DNA of 64,000 nt, taken from the NCBI RefSeq assembly GCF_038396675.1, contig NC_088921.1:6852501-6916500 (forward strand). The letters are read 5' to 3'. The stretch comes from Hydra vulgaris (lineage: Eukaryota > Cnidaria > Hydrozoa > Anthoathecata > Hydridae). Made by a program: the position numbers and the translations under genes. Numbering within the stretch: position 1 is the first letter of the stretch; the number at the start of each line of letters is the position of its first letter. Positions 39,895-49,173 of this stretch are shown here, piece by piece. The notes under the pieces are model-generated. The model was not told where the DNA came from. It was given only the letters and a program-made list of their open reading frames with translations, and made no database searches.

Positions 39895-40960
39895 TTGACA
39901 AAGAGCGGCACACCAGGCCTCTCTCATATGAAAATACAGTTTTCCGATTTCAGCTTAACTGAAGATGCCGGAGCAGAAAAAATTCGTGTTTGAAATTGTT
40001 CAAGTTCTTTGCGTCCACCGCATTTTGGGTTAAAGAATTTCATGGTTTTACAACACGGTTGGTGAGGAAATTGTTTCTTTCAGCGCAGTTTTGAACAAGT
40101 TGTACTTTTAGTTGTATAGTTTGTCCAAGTGGAAGAAGGCTGTACTTTAAAAACTTGGTGTTTGGTTGACGTGTGGGACTTGAAAGTTAACTTTATCGAT
40201 TATGCTCATGATTTTATATTGGTTGATAAGTTCTGCGCTTACTTGTTGTTCAGTTAGCTTTGTCAGGTTAAGGCTTGATAGTCTTTGAGTATGCATAAGA
40301 TGTTTTAAGGTGGCAATATGTTTTGTAGCTTGCTCGAGTTTGGCTATGTTTTTAGCTAAAAACAGTGACTTGTACTACATATTGTAGATGAGAGCGAACG
40401 TACGAAACATAAAGTGTGCGCCATAATGCCGACCTTCAAACTCAAAAAATCTTCTTAAGCCTGCCAAGCATTCAGTTGCCAGCTGATGCAGCTGCGCAGA
40501 ATTGTTTTTTTAACTTTTAGATCGCTATTCATTAAAAGGCCTAGGTCTCATTCAGATGACGTGCATGATAGCTGGTGCAGTTGGCCTACCAAGTTATTTA
40601 TTGTATAAATTGTAGTCAATTTTTGTTGCCGCTGCGCCCAGTGTGCATGACTTTGCACTTGTCAACATTAAATGATATGAGCCATATGTGCAACCATTTC
40701 ACTGCTTCGTTGATGTCGGGTTGGAGTTTTATGATGTCATGGTTCGATTTGATAACTTCAATTTTTTTACAGTCATCGGCATACATTTAAAAGTGGTGTT
40801 ATACTTTGCTTGGCAAATTGTTAATGTAGATAGGAAAAAAGAGTCCAAGAACAGACCCTTGTGGTCATTAATGTGTCTGTGTTCAAAGCTTTCCACTACC
40901 TTGCAAGGGACAGAAGTGCGTGAGATAGGTCGATTGTTTGAGGAGTTGTTGCAATTATTA
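39895..40960 (-). mobile_element. LINE F: decayed CR1-like 3' fragment
   Basis: The minus strand reads YADDCKKIEVIKSNHDIIKL, then NEAVKWLHIWLISFNVDKCK and VMHTGR (about 40600-40790), parallel to the RT of LINE G. Upstream, NNRPISRTSVPCKVVESF (about 40880-40950) joins directly to FPIYINNLPSKV, so the RT fingers-to-palm region is deleted. The left end shares CACCAGGC and TCTCT with the 3' end of LINE G, marking the same family tail. Many frameshifts. Confidence 0.75.
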
Positions 40961-41680
40961 ACTATTTTATATTAAAATTTAAAAATTTCTCTTCTGAATT
41001 TTTTCTTCAGCTACAAAATAATTTTTAATGTAAATCCATAAAAAGTAGTAAGCGCAAATAAGATTTATATTTAATATAATTTGTATGTCAAGGCATGATA
41101 TTTTTGTTAAAAATTCTTTATTTTCATTTTCTAATATTAGAACAATAAAAATAATTTAAACGAAGAGATCAATAATTTTAACAGAAAAGTAAGGGAGGCA
41201 CTTGAAATACAACACCAATAATCCGCACCTTCAGACGGCGCACAGTGGAAAATAGTACTACAAAAACGTATCATAAATGTTTTTTGTTCAAATTTCAATT
41301 TCACTGCAGAATTTATATTTCAATTTTTTTAATAGTTTTATAGTTAATCTTTACTATAATGTAGAGATTTCAGCAAATTTTATGTAAAAAGATAATTTTT
41401 GAAGCTCAACTGTTTCATATTTTTGTAAACCTTCATTTGAAACTCATTTGTTTCATCACTTTAAAAGTTATTTTCTATAAAACCTTTAATGAACAATTGT
41501 AAAGTTTTATTTATTTTTTAAAGCATCATGTTATGGAGATTTTAGAACAAATTCATATTTTTAATGAATTTGATTTTGAATTTGATTTTATTTAGAATCA
41601 ATAATAATTTTTTTTTTTTTTTATGTTTTTACAAATTCAATAATACTATAAATTAGTCAATCATTGATTATAAAGTATAT
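40961..41680. other. AT-rich DNA; holds an RSS-like sequence
   Basis: No gene. The only clear signal is the heptamer/nonamer pair at 41241-41268. Confidence 0.5.
41241..41268 (+). repeat. 12-spacer RSS-like sequence, candidate Transib left end
   Basis: CACAGTG (41241-41247), 12 bp, then ACAAAAACG (41260-41268): a perfect heptamer and 8 of 9 nonamer positions of the V(D)J 12-RSS. Transib terminal repeats are known to resemble RSSs. The preceding CGGCG fits the GC-rich 5-bp targets of Transib. Confidence 0.5.
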
Positions 41681-41757
41681 TGACGAAGAGATGCAACACC
41701 AGGCATCTCTATACTAACTAATGTGTAGGGCTAATTGTCAACGAGACAAGATGCCCA

Positions 41758-43602
41758 TCATGATAGGAAACTTTTGAATAAGTTGACCGAGTGAGTGTCA
41801 ATTGCTTCCTGTGGTAGCATATTCCAGGATGGTGTGACACGATTAGTAAAAAAGTGATGTCGCTCTTCGCAATCGCTGACAATTTGTCTGTGTAGCTGTT
41901 TATTGTGACTCCTCCTGCAATATACGTTGTTAGAGATCCTTTGAGGAACAAAAAAGTTAACATCATCAATTTTATTTATAATTTTAAACTGTTCAATAAG
42001 ATCTCCTCTAGCTCTTCTCTCTTCTAGTGTTGTCACTCTAAATATATTTAAGCTTTGCTCATATGGGTGATGTTTGATTGAGGAAACTTTTGTCGCTCTG
42101 CGCTGAACTCTTTCAAGCATATTGATATCCTTTTTTAGGTGAGGAGACCATGCTTGAATAGCGAATTCCAGGTGTGGGCGCACATATGTGATGTAAAGCG
42201 TTCGCCAGAGATAAATGCTTCTGCTTCGGAACACTTCTTTTAGTAGGCCCAATTTGTAATAGGCTACTGAGACTGCAGACTCTACCTGGGCACGGACTTT
42301 GAGGTCATTTGATATTCGAATACCTAGATCTCGTTCAGTTTCAGTTTCCTCCAGGTTTCGACGAGTGCCTTCTGTGTTCGTCATTGAATAGACTTGATTA
42401 GAATTTCTGTTACCTCGACCGACATGCATTGTTTTGCATTTTTCCACATTAAAGAACATCAACCATTTGTGAGACCATTTTATGGCTTGATCAATGTCTG
42501 ATTGTAAAGCTAGCATATCTTCATTCGATTTTATCATGTTCATAATTTTACTATCATCTGCGTAGAGCTTGAACTGGCTGGTAATGTTGTCCGGCAGATC
42601 ATTTATAAATAGTACGAAAAGGAGAGGGCCGAGGACACTTCCTTGAGGGACGCCACTTGTAACTTTTTTCCAATCTGATGTGAATATTTTAGCAGTTGAG
42701 TGAGTATCAATGACAAAACGCTGTTGTCTATTGTTAAGCCAAGCATTTATCCACATTAGTGCTTTCCCGCTGATGCCATATGCTTTCAATTTGCTCAATA
42801 GGCGAATATGTGGGACTTTATCAAATGCTTTTGCAAAATCAGTGTAAATCATATCGACTGGATACTTCTTGTGTGCAGCTTCTGTGAGGAAGTCGCGAGT
42901 TTCGAGGAGATTAGTCAAACAGCTTTTTCTTTGAACAAATCCGTGTTGTGCTATGCTTATTAAACCGTTTAAGTTACAATGTAGCATTATTTTTTCATGT
43001 AATATACTCTCGAATATTTTGCATGGTATGGATGTGAGAGAAACTGGTCTATAATTTGATGCTCTTAGTTTGCTTCCTTTCTTGAAAATGGGCGTGACAT
43101 TAGATTTTTTCCACAGGTCTGGTATAGTGCTGGTTGAGAAAGATTTCTTGAAAACTAATGTAAGTGGCAATGCGAAAGCTTCTGCGCAGTGTTTGAGTAC
43201 ACGAGGGTGAACGTTATCAACACCAAGAGATTTAGATTCGTCTAGGTTTGCGAGTCGAGCACGGATATCGTTGATTGAAAAGATATTCTCGTCTAATATA
43301 CATTTATTGTCAGTTCGGGGTTCTAATTCCGGCACAGGTCCGTCTGGCTCGTTGACAAATACTGATTGGAAATAATTGTTCAGGGTTGTGCAAATAATTT
43401 GAAGATCTGTTGAAATTGTTCCATCAATTGTTTCTATGGAGTTGAATACATATTTTGAGTTGATTTTGTTTTTGATATGAGCGTGTAGCTTTTTAGGGTC
43501 GTTTTTATATAAATTAGCTAGGTTCTCTTCATATTTTAACACTGCTAATCTCAAAGTTTTGGTTACATTTCTGCATGCTTCTTTGTGCTTGTCTTTGTGC
43601 AA
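41758..43602 (-). CDS. LINE G reverse transcriptase
   Basis: A 614-residue frame. In order: KNKINSKYVF linker; VTPIFKKGSKLRASNYRPVS (RT motifs 1-2); ILHEKIMLHCN; AQHGFVQRKSCLTNLLE; YTDFAKAFDKVPH (motif A, catalytic Asp); VTSGVPQGSVLGPLLFVLFI (motif B); FKLYADDSKIM (motif C YADD); WLMFFNVEKCKTMHVG (motif D/thumb); LGIRISNDLK; and the C-terminal RVQRRATK segment. All catalytic residues are present. It would copy its own RNA at a nicked target. The true C-terminus lies in another frame after a late frameshift. The frame should join the endonuclease at 43529-44434. Confidence 0.9.
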   Translation of the reverse strand: MHKDKHKEACRNVTKTLRLAVLKYEENLANLYKNDPKKLHAHIKNKINSKYVFNSIETIDGTISTDLQIICTTLNNYFQSVFVNEPDGPVPELEPRTDNKCILDENIFSINDIRARLANLDESKSLGVDNVHPRVLKHCAEAFALPLTLVFKKSFSTSTIPDLWKKSNVTPIFKKGSKLRASNYRPVSLTSIPCKIFESILHEKIMLHCNLNGLISIAQHGFVQRKSCLTNLLETRDFLTEAAHKKYPVDMIYTDFAKAFDKVPHIRLLSKLKAYGISGKALMWINAWLNNRQQRFVIDTHSTAKIFTSDWKKVTSGVPQGSVLGPLLFVLFINDLPDNITSQFKLYADDSKIMNMIKSNEDMLALQSDIDQAIKWSHKWLMFFNVEKCKTMHVGRGNRNSNQVYSMTNTEGTRRNLEETETERDLGIRISNDLKVRAQVESAVSVAYYKLGLLKEVFRSRSIYLWRTLYITYVRPHLEFAIQAWSPHLKKDINMLERVQRRATKVSSIKHHPYEQSLNIFRVTTLEERRARGDLIEQFKIINKIDDVNFFVPQRISNNVYCRRSHNKQLHRQIVSDCEERHHFFTNRVTPSWNMLPQEAIDTHSVNLFKSFLS

Positions 43603-44434
43603 TATATTTATTCCAAAGTTCTTGTTTTGTTCTAACAGCTTTTAAAACTTCGTCTGTTATCCATGGTTCGTGTTTCTTCTTGAAGGGCAAGGTAGTCGAC
43701 GGAATGAGTTCTGTTGCTAGTTCGTCGTACACTTCTAGGAATAGATTGTAACATTCGTTAGCTGAGCAGTTTTCGAATAAGCTTTTCCAATTTGTTGAAC
43801 TTAATTTTAGCGAGAAATTAGCGTAGTCGGCTCTGCTCCAGATATAGCGCTTTCGCTGCACGATTGGTGGTACTTTTATCTTGTCGTTCAGAACAAATCG
43901 ACCCGTGATTAGAGCATGAGATTGTCCCATTGGAGTGTCCCCGAACGAGTCTTCTTCTTTTATTTCTATCAAGAGATCTGGTTTGTCTGTTATTACTAGG
44001 TCAAGAGTACTGTTCGGCTCTGAAAATCTGTTACTACGATATGTTTTGAAGGTGATCAATTGTGTGAGTAGGCATTCGTTTAAGCAATCTTGAAATTTCA
44101 TGTCTCCTGGTCGTTCATTTAGCACGTGCGCTGTTGTTGCCACGCCACCGCCAATCTCAATATACTCATAAAATGTGTTGCTAAAATTAAAGTCCCCATA
44201 GATTATAATGAAATCACACTCTAACCTTTGGGCGGCAGCTTTCGAAGCTTTGATAGATGCTATACAGTTTTTGAGAATTTCGTCATTTAGGTCGTGTGGA
44301 CGATATATACATCCGAGAAGAATTGAGTTGTTGCCAAGCCTAATATCGCGCCACATTTGTTCAATGGAGTCTGAGTTCAATTGTGCAAAATTGGTTTCTA
44401 ATGTAGTTATCTCTTCTTGTATATAAATGGCCAC
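43529..44434 (-). CDS. LINE G endonuclease domain, N-terminally truncated
   Basis: A 301-residue frame with LLGCIYRPHDLNDE, IIYGDFNFSNTF (catalytic GDFN), NSTLDLVITDKPDL and MGQSHALITGRF (the S-D-H-A-x-I motif, with D replaced by Q). The C-terminal part (HEPWITDEVLKAVRTKQELW) is the usual linker to RT. It is frameshifted relative to the RT at its end. The N-terminal catalytic Asn/Glu region lies beyond the 5' truncation. Confidence 0.85.
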   Translation of the reverse strand: MAIYIQEEITTLETNFAQLNSDSIEQMWRDIRLGNNSILLGCIYRPHDLNDEILKNCIASIKASKAAAQRLECDFIIIYGDFNFSNTFYEYIEIGGGVATTAHVLNERPGDMKFQDCLNECLLTQLITFKTYRSNRFSEPNSTLDLVITDKPDLLIEIKEEDSFGDTPMGQSHALITGRFVLNDKIKVPPIVQRKRYIWSRADYANFSLKLSSTNWKSLFENCSANECYNLFLEVYDELATELIPSTTLPFKKKHEPWITDEVLKAVRTKQELWNKYIAQRQAQRSMQKCNQNFEISSVKI

Positions 44435-44508
44435 GCCACCTCCTCTTCCGTCTCTATCTCTTCGATGAATTTATAATATGGTTTTTTACAAATGTTTTGT
44501 TTTTGAGT

Positions 44509-45242
44509 TTACGAATCACTTCTAAATATTTCGATTCTAAATATTTCCTGATTTGTTTTTTGAAGTTCTTGTTCATAAAAAGTACCATGTATTTCTTCAC
44601 CATTGTAGTCAGTTATTTTATAAGTTGGTGGGTCTGTGTATTGAATTTTTGATATAGTAAAAACTCTCTTACATTTCCATTCAAGTTTAGCCAAACAATA
44701 TTTTTATTCTTTTTATCACTAGCTTCAACTGGTGTCATTTTGATTGAAGAATGTTTTGTGTTGTTATAATTATTTACCAATTCATCTAAAATATCAATAT
44801 ATCTTCTTGTTGAATTCGCTGAACAGTATTTAAACATTTTCTCTTTCATGGTTCTATTCCAACGTTCAACTACAGAACTTTTTTCTTCATTTTCAGTTGA
44901 ATATATATCTATCCCTAACGATTTAACATGCTTATTATAAAATTCTTTGCCTTTATCTACCCACAATTTTTCACACTTTCTATCATTAAATATTTTATTT
45001 AAAGCATGTGCAACGTCAAGTCCAGTTTTACTCTTCAATGGAATAATCCATCCATACTTTGAAAATACATCTATAACCATGAGTAAGTATTTTATACCGT
45101 CATTGAATTTGGAGAAAGATTGCATGTCAACTAAATCAGCAGCCCATATTTTATCGATTCCATTGACAATTACTTTTCTTTTTCTAAAATGTTTTATAAC
45201 TGGTCTATGAAGTTCGTTTGCAAGTTCGTCAGTCCACTTCAC
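44509..45242 (-). pseudogene. Maverick rve-family integrase
   Basis: The frame 44613-45242 encodes the retroviral-type integrase core: WAADLVDM with the first catalytic Asp (residue 36), LMVIDVFSKYGWIIPLKSKT, LWVDKGKEF with the second Asp (residue 96), and SVVERWNRTMKEKM with the Glu (residue 126), then NNYNNTKHSSIKMTPVEA. A chromodomain-like tail, FTISKIQYTDPPTYKITDYN, follows in another frame (44509-44694). Between the two, part of the linker is lost and the frame shifts, so the enzyme lacks a joined C-terminus. Its role is to insert the element into host DNA. The start codon overlaps the end of the PLA2-like gene by a few bases. Confidence 0.85.
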
Positions 45243-45793
45243 ATTTTTTTCCTTGTCTTTTTCGCTGATTGATTGTAGTTTTTTTCAAAACCTAATCCAA
45301 ATTTTGCTTTAGATGATACAATAGGTTTTATAATACCTCGTTCAATTCTTTCACGCATTGTTGGATTTTTTATAGCATCCATTTCTTCAATCATAATTTT
45401 ATCAGCTAAATTTCTATTTGCTGTGTCATTTAAGTATTTATATGCAAGATCGTGATGGTAAGCTGCATTATCAACTCTATCTATAGGTTTACTCCAATGT
45501 TTATATGCATCAGTGGAAGTTAACCGTTCATCTAAATTAGTACCAGGACCTGCAAAGTTCATTCCAGGTAGATGCATTTCACCTGGAAACTTTGACCATG
45601 GTAGTTTTATTTAACGTGTTGCTGAATTAATTGAATTTACTAAATCTCCTCCTGTTTTTGATGATACAAATTGAGATTTTAATCTTCCACAAATATCGCA
45701 ATTTCCACGTTGCATATTTCTATTGTTTTTACTCACGACATTTTGCAAGTTTAGTGTATATGTTTTTTTTCTACATTTAACGCAGTACATCAT
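45239..45793 (-). pseudogene. Zinc-ribbon plus parvo-type phospholipase A2-like protein, one in-frame stop
   Basis: Two open frames share one reading frame, separated by a TAA at 45611-45613. The N-terminal part (45611-45793) is a zinc ribbon with YCVKCRKKT and GNCDICGRLK. The C-terminal part (45239-45577) has the Ca-binding loop NFAGPGTNLDERL, PIDRVDNAAYHHDLAY with the His-Asp catalytic pair, and RNLADKIMI, the pattern of parvovirus-type virion PLA2, which helps particles breach endosomal membranes. It diverges from the ATPase gene across a 48-bp shared promoter. Whether the stop is real decay or read-through cannot be told; neighbouring genes suggest decay. Confidence 0.75.
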
Positions 45794-45841
45794 TTTATAT
45801 ATATAAAATTTTTTTTATATAAAAATCTTGATATATAAAAA
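45794..45841. promoter_or_regulatory. Bidirectional start-proximal promoter
   Basis: 48 bp between two divergent ATGs. Leftward, TATATATAAA directly abuts the zinc-ribbon ATG. Rightward, CTTGATATATAAAAA abuts the ATPase ATG. Confidence 0.6.
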
Positions 45842-46610
45842 ATGGATATTATAGATTTGTCATGGAATACGAATAGCAATAAAAGAAATAATAATAAGTT
45901 GCTTCCTAAAAGTATAAGAGGAATTATTGTTGGAAAGTCTGGTTGTGGAAAAACTACTTTATTATTGAATTTACTTTTAATACCTGGTTGGTTAGATTAT
46001 AATAATTTACAAGTTTTTGGAAAGTCTCTTTTTCAACCAGAATATAAAATATTACAGCAATCTTTTGAAAAAAAATTACCAAAAGAACTTATTCTCGAAC
46101 TATTTAATCTACAAGATGAAATAAAAAAGTCAACAAGCCCTGCGCTTGTAATTGATAGTGTTTCAAAAAATTTAAATGAGAAAACAGATATAGAGTGTAA
46201 ATTTTTTGAAACGGAAGAAGATGTACCAGATCCTAAAGATCTAGATGTTCATAAGAATAATTTGATGATATTTGATGATTTACAATTAACAAAGCAAAAC
46301 AAGTGTGAAAATTACTATATACGAGGAAGGCATAGTAATGTAGATTATTTCTATCTTGCACAAAATTATTTTATGTTACCTAGGCAAACTATACGAGAAA
46401 ATACAAATTTTATTTCCACAAGATTCAAAAAATATAAATCACATATATAATGATCATGTTTCAAGTGATATGGGAAAAGATGAGTTTAAAGATTTTTGTA
46501 ATAAAGCATGGACAGATCCTCATGGATTTGTTGTTATAGATCTATCTTCTAAAAAAGATTATGGAAAATATAGAAGTGGTTTAAACTGTTTTTACATACC
46601 TAATTTTTGA
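45842..46610 (+). pseudogene. A32-like (FtsK/HerA) DNA-packaging ATPase
   Basis: The frame 45842-46450 has IVGKSGCGKTTLLLNLL (Walker A), a VIDSVSKNL segment, NLMIFDDLQL (Walker B) and YYIRGRHSNVDYFYLAQNYF with the polar sensor residue, then PRQTIRENTNF. A frameshift at about 46410 moves the C-terminal part (DMGKDEFKDFCNKAW, FVVIDLSSKKD) to the frame ending at 46610. The length and motifs fit the genome-packaging ATPase of Polintons and NCLDVs, which pumps DNA into the capsid. The start follows CTTGATATATAAAAA directly. The frameshift leaves Walker A and B intact but removes the last 60-70 residues. Confidence 0.85.
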
Positions 46611-46623
46611 AAAAAATTATAAT

Positions 46624-46633
46624 CTTATATAAA
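46624..46633 (+). promoter_or_regulatory. Start-proximal CTTATATAAA motif
   Basis: Ends 1 nt before the ATG of the minor capsid gene. Confidence 0.5.
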
Positions 46634-46634
46634 A

Positions 46635-47402
46635 ATGACATGTTTATTAGTGAGCGGAAATAGTAGTTTATTAAATACTACTTTTAGTCCTGTTATTAAA
46701 TTTAGTGAAGACGGAGAATATGAAATGGCTCTATTTCGTATAGATACATCTTACAGTTTTCCTAATATTAATTCTTCAAACAATAATTTTAGATATAGCA
46801 AAGATAATGGATCAACTTGGAAGGATATAAATATTCCAGTTGGATCTGATGAAGTTGTTGATATAAATAATTACATCCAATCGACGATGGTATTAAACGG
46901 TGATGCAACTTCAGCAGCTCCAAATATTATAATTGTAGCAAATAAGAATACATTAAAAGCAAATTTAACTATTGCAACTGGTTATAAAGTTGATTTTACA
47001 ACTTCAAATTCAATTAGAAGTATTTTTGGTTTTGACAGTGGAATATATCAAGCTGGATACTATATATCAACTAATATAGTAAACATATTAAGTGTTAATA
47101 GTATATTTGTACTATGTGATAAAATATCATCATCGTATGTGAATGGAAAAACTAATGTGAATGAAAAAACTAGTCAAGTTATATATTCATTTTTTCCAGA
47201 TGTAGGTCCTGGATATAAAATTATTGAAAAGCCGAATTATGTAACTTATTCACGTCTAATACAAAAACAAATAGCAAATATGGAAACTGCATTGACTGAT
47301 CAAAATGGAAATCTTTTGGATTTAAGAGGAGAACAATTAACTATTAGATTTCATATAAGAGAAGTAAATAGAGAAATAGATAGAGAATTAGATAAGTCGT
47401 AA
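46635..47402 (+). CDS. Penton-type minor capsid protein
   Basis: An intact 255-residue frame. Motifs: FSPVIKFSEDGEYEMALFRI near the N-terminus, DNGSTWKDINIPVG, a central beta-rich region IRSIFGFDSGIY, NIVNILSVNSIFVLCD, YSFFPDVGPGYKIIEKP, and the C-terminal LTDQNGNLLDLRGEQLTIRF. This is the layout of the single jelly-roll minor capsid (penton) protein of metazoan Polintons, placed right after the ATPase. It would occupy the five-fold vertices. The family call rests on remembered similarity and position; no catalytic residues exist to check. Confidence 0.75.
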   Translation: MTCLLVSGNSSLLNTTFSPVIKFSEDGEYEMALFRIDTSYSFPNINSSNNNFRYSKDNGSTWKDINIPVGSDEVVDINNYIQSTMVLNGDATSAAPNIIIVANKNTLKANLTIATGYKVDFTTSNSIRSIFGFDSGIYQAGYYISTNIVNILSVNSIFVLCDKISSSYVNGKTNVNEKTSQVIYSFFPDVGPGYKIIEKPNYVTYSRLIQKQIANMETALTDQNGNLLDLRGEQLTIRFHIREVNREIDRELDKS

Positions 47403-47433
47403 TTTTTTAAAAAAAATTATTTTACATATAGAA

Positions 47434-48025
47434 ATGAGTAATTATACTAATATTAAAGTAAATATTTCAGAAGGGCAAATGAAAAAAATTAAAAAAGTAA
47501 TTGATGAAGGTGGTTATGGAGCTAGTATTAAATTAGCTCATTCAGATCTTAATGGTGATCATGTATTAGCAGTAACAAAAAGGCAATTGAATAAAATTAC
47601 GAAAGCATATGAGAAAGGTACTGGTGTGATAATTAATTTAAGTAAATCACAACTCATTCACAATTCTAAAATAGAGGGTGGATTTCTAGGAGCACTATTA
47701 CCTTTCCTTGCTAGTGCTGGAAAGTTTTTAGTATCAAGCGTTGCTCCAGCTCTTACATCAGGTTTATTGGCAGGAGTAGGTTCAGCAGCTGGATCAGCTA
47801 TGGTTGATAAAATTGCTAAAAGGGGTACTTAAAAAAGAATGGTAAAGGAATTAAAATGTCTGCTGCAGGAGATGGTTTATATTTGACACCATGGAGTAAA
47901 GGTAGTTCTATAGGTGATGGATTGTACTTACGTAGTGGAAATGGATATACATCAACAGGATCAGGTTTATTATTAGGACCAAATTCACCATTTGCTAATA
48001 TTCCATTTTTGAATTTACTTTTATG
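47434..48025 (+). pseudogene. Amphipathic pVI-like minor virion protein, frameshifted
   Basis: The frame 47434-47832 gives 132 residues: an N-terminal region with ISEGQMKKIKKVID and LAVTKRQLNKITKAY, then a hydrophobic Gly/Ala stretch GGFLGALLPFLASAGKFLVS and a GLLAGVGSAAG segment. After a one-base frameshift at about 47830 the gene continues with a Gly-rich tail (GDGLYLTPWSKG, GSGLLLGPNSPFANIPF) to TGA at about 48025. A membrane-active amphipathic stretch with this tail resembles the pVI/pX-like virion proteins proposed in adintoviruses. Function is inference. Confidence 0.6.
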
Positions 48026-48040
48026 ATTTATTATTTTCAT

Positions 48041-48051
48041 TATATAATAAA
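48041..48051 (+). promoter_or_regulatory. Start-proximal TATATAATAAA motif
   Basis: Abuts the ATG at 48052; same position as in the other Maverick genes. Confidence 0.45.
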
Positions 48052-48429
48052 ATGCCATTACATATTTTAGGAAATATACCACGTGATACTCCAAATCAAC
48101 TTAATTATTCTAAAGTATACACAAAGTAATTCAAAGATTTAGAGCATCCTTCAGTATTAATAGATAATAATAAATATGAAATATTTGCGCAACAAGACAT
48201 TAAAATAAAATCTCTATCACATCAATATATCCTTTTAAAGTTTGGTGTTGTAGTTAATGAAAGTGTTGTGCTAGTTTCATTAAAAGAAGAACTTAAACGA
48301 AAAATGTTAAGTTTGCAAAACTCTGTATCAGAGACTGTTGAAGATATTATGATAAATGTTGTTAATAATTCTGATTCTGATATATTGATTAAAAAAGGGG
48401 GTAGTTTGTGTTTTGTGAATTTATTGTAA
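48052..48429 (+). pseudogene. Small beta-rich protein of unknown function, one in-frame stop
   Basis: 126 codons from ATG to TAA, with an internal TAA at 48127-48129 (codon 26). After the stop: FKDLEHPSVLIDNNKYEIFA, QYILLKFGVVVNESV, then VNNSDSDILIKKGGSLCFVN at the C-terminus. The final NNS..ILIKKG segment faintly recalls the last beta motif of dUTPase-fold proteins, but the catalytic motifs are absent, so I do not assign it. It sits between the pVI-like and hydrophobic genes. Confidence 0.5.
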
Positions 48430-48482
48430 TTATTTTTTAAAAAAAAATAATTTTTTAAAAAATTTATTTTTTATTTATTAAA

Positions 48483-49173
48483 ATGGAGTTTAATTGCAAA
48501 AAGCTATGTAATAATATTTATTCAAATATACAAGATAAAAATAATTTATATCCAAATCTTCCAAGTGCACCTGATGAAGAAATAAAAATAGAAAATAAGA
48601 TTATTAGTGCACATGTATATCGTTTAAATACAATTAGTGATATTCAAAGAGAAATAGAGAGTGAAAGAGAAAAGAGAAATATGTTAAGTAAAAAGTACCA
48701 TAGCTGTAAAAATAATTTCAGCTATTGATAATTCATTACTAGCAAGCACTATGGCACTTGGAACTATTGGAATCGGCTTTTTAGCAACAATAGTAGCAGC
48801 ACCAGTAGCTATTGCATGTGAAGGTGCAGCATTAGGAGCAGGTGTATTATCATTAATAGGAGGACAAGTTAATAAAAAATTAAATTTAAAAGCAGAAAAG
48901 CATGAAAAGATTAAAGTACTTGCTGATTCAAAATTAAATACAATAAGTGATTATATTTCTAAAGCTTTAGTAGATGGAAATATAGATGACAATGAATTTA
49001 AACTAATACTTAGTGAACTTGAAAAATTTAAAGCTATGCTTTAGCAAATTAGAACAAATTCAAAAGAATTAATTAATGAACAAACTAAAGAGTCATTCAT
49101 TAAACAAGGAAGAGATGAAGCAATTAATATACTCCAAAAAAAATTTAGCAAAAATGAAGGCATTAAAACATAA
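48483..49173 (+). pseudogene. Conserved hydrophobic Maverick protein, frameshift plus stop
   Basis: 48483-48728 encodes a charged N-terminus (YPNLPSAPDEE, coiled-coil-like DIQREIESEREKRNMLSKKY). After a frameshift at about 48705 the gene continues through the frame of 48751-49044 with a hydrophobic core, MALGTIGIGFLATIVAAPVA, and GAGVLSLIGGQVNKKL, then KLNTISDYISKALVDGNID and DDNEFKLILSELEKF. A TAG at 49042-49044 interrupts, and the same frame runs on (SFIKQGRDEAINIL) to TAA at 49171-49173. Probably a membrane-associated virion protein. I know the pattern from cnidarian Mavericks but not its role. Confidence 0.6.

Larger units (their letters stand above)
41685..44475 (-). mobile_element. LINE G: CR1-like retrotransposon, nearly intact, 5' truncated
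   Basis: Contains an endonuclease ORF and an RT ORF on the minus strand. It is broken only by a frameshift where the two overlap (43529-43602) and one near the C-terminus (about 41760, where the frame ending in SPTH at 41718 takes over). The endonuclease begins inside the domain: the frame is still open (RDRDGRGGGV) where similarity stops at about 44475, only about 35 bp from the end of the Maverick integrase gene. It is GC-richer than its surroundings, so it is a recent insertion. Confidence 0.85.

Noticed and set aside
47816-48094. 92-residue minus-strand frame
   Set aside because: Antisense to the Gly-rich tail of the pVI-like gene.
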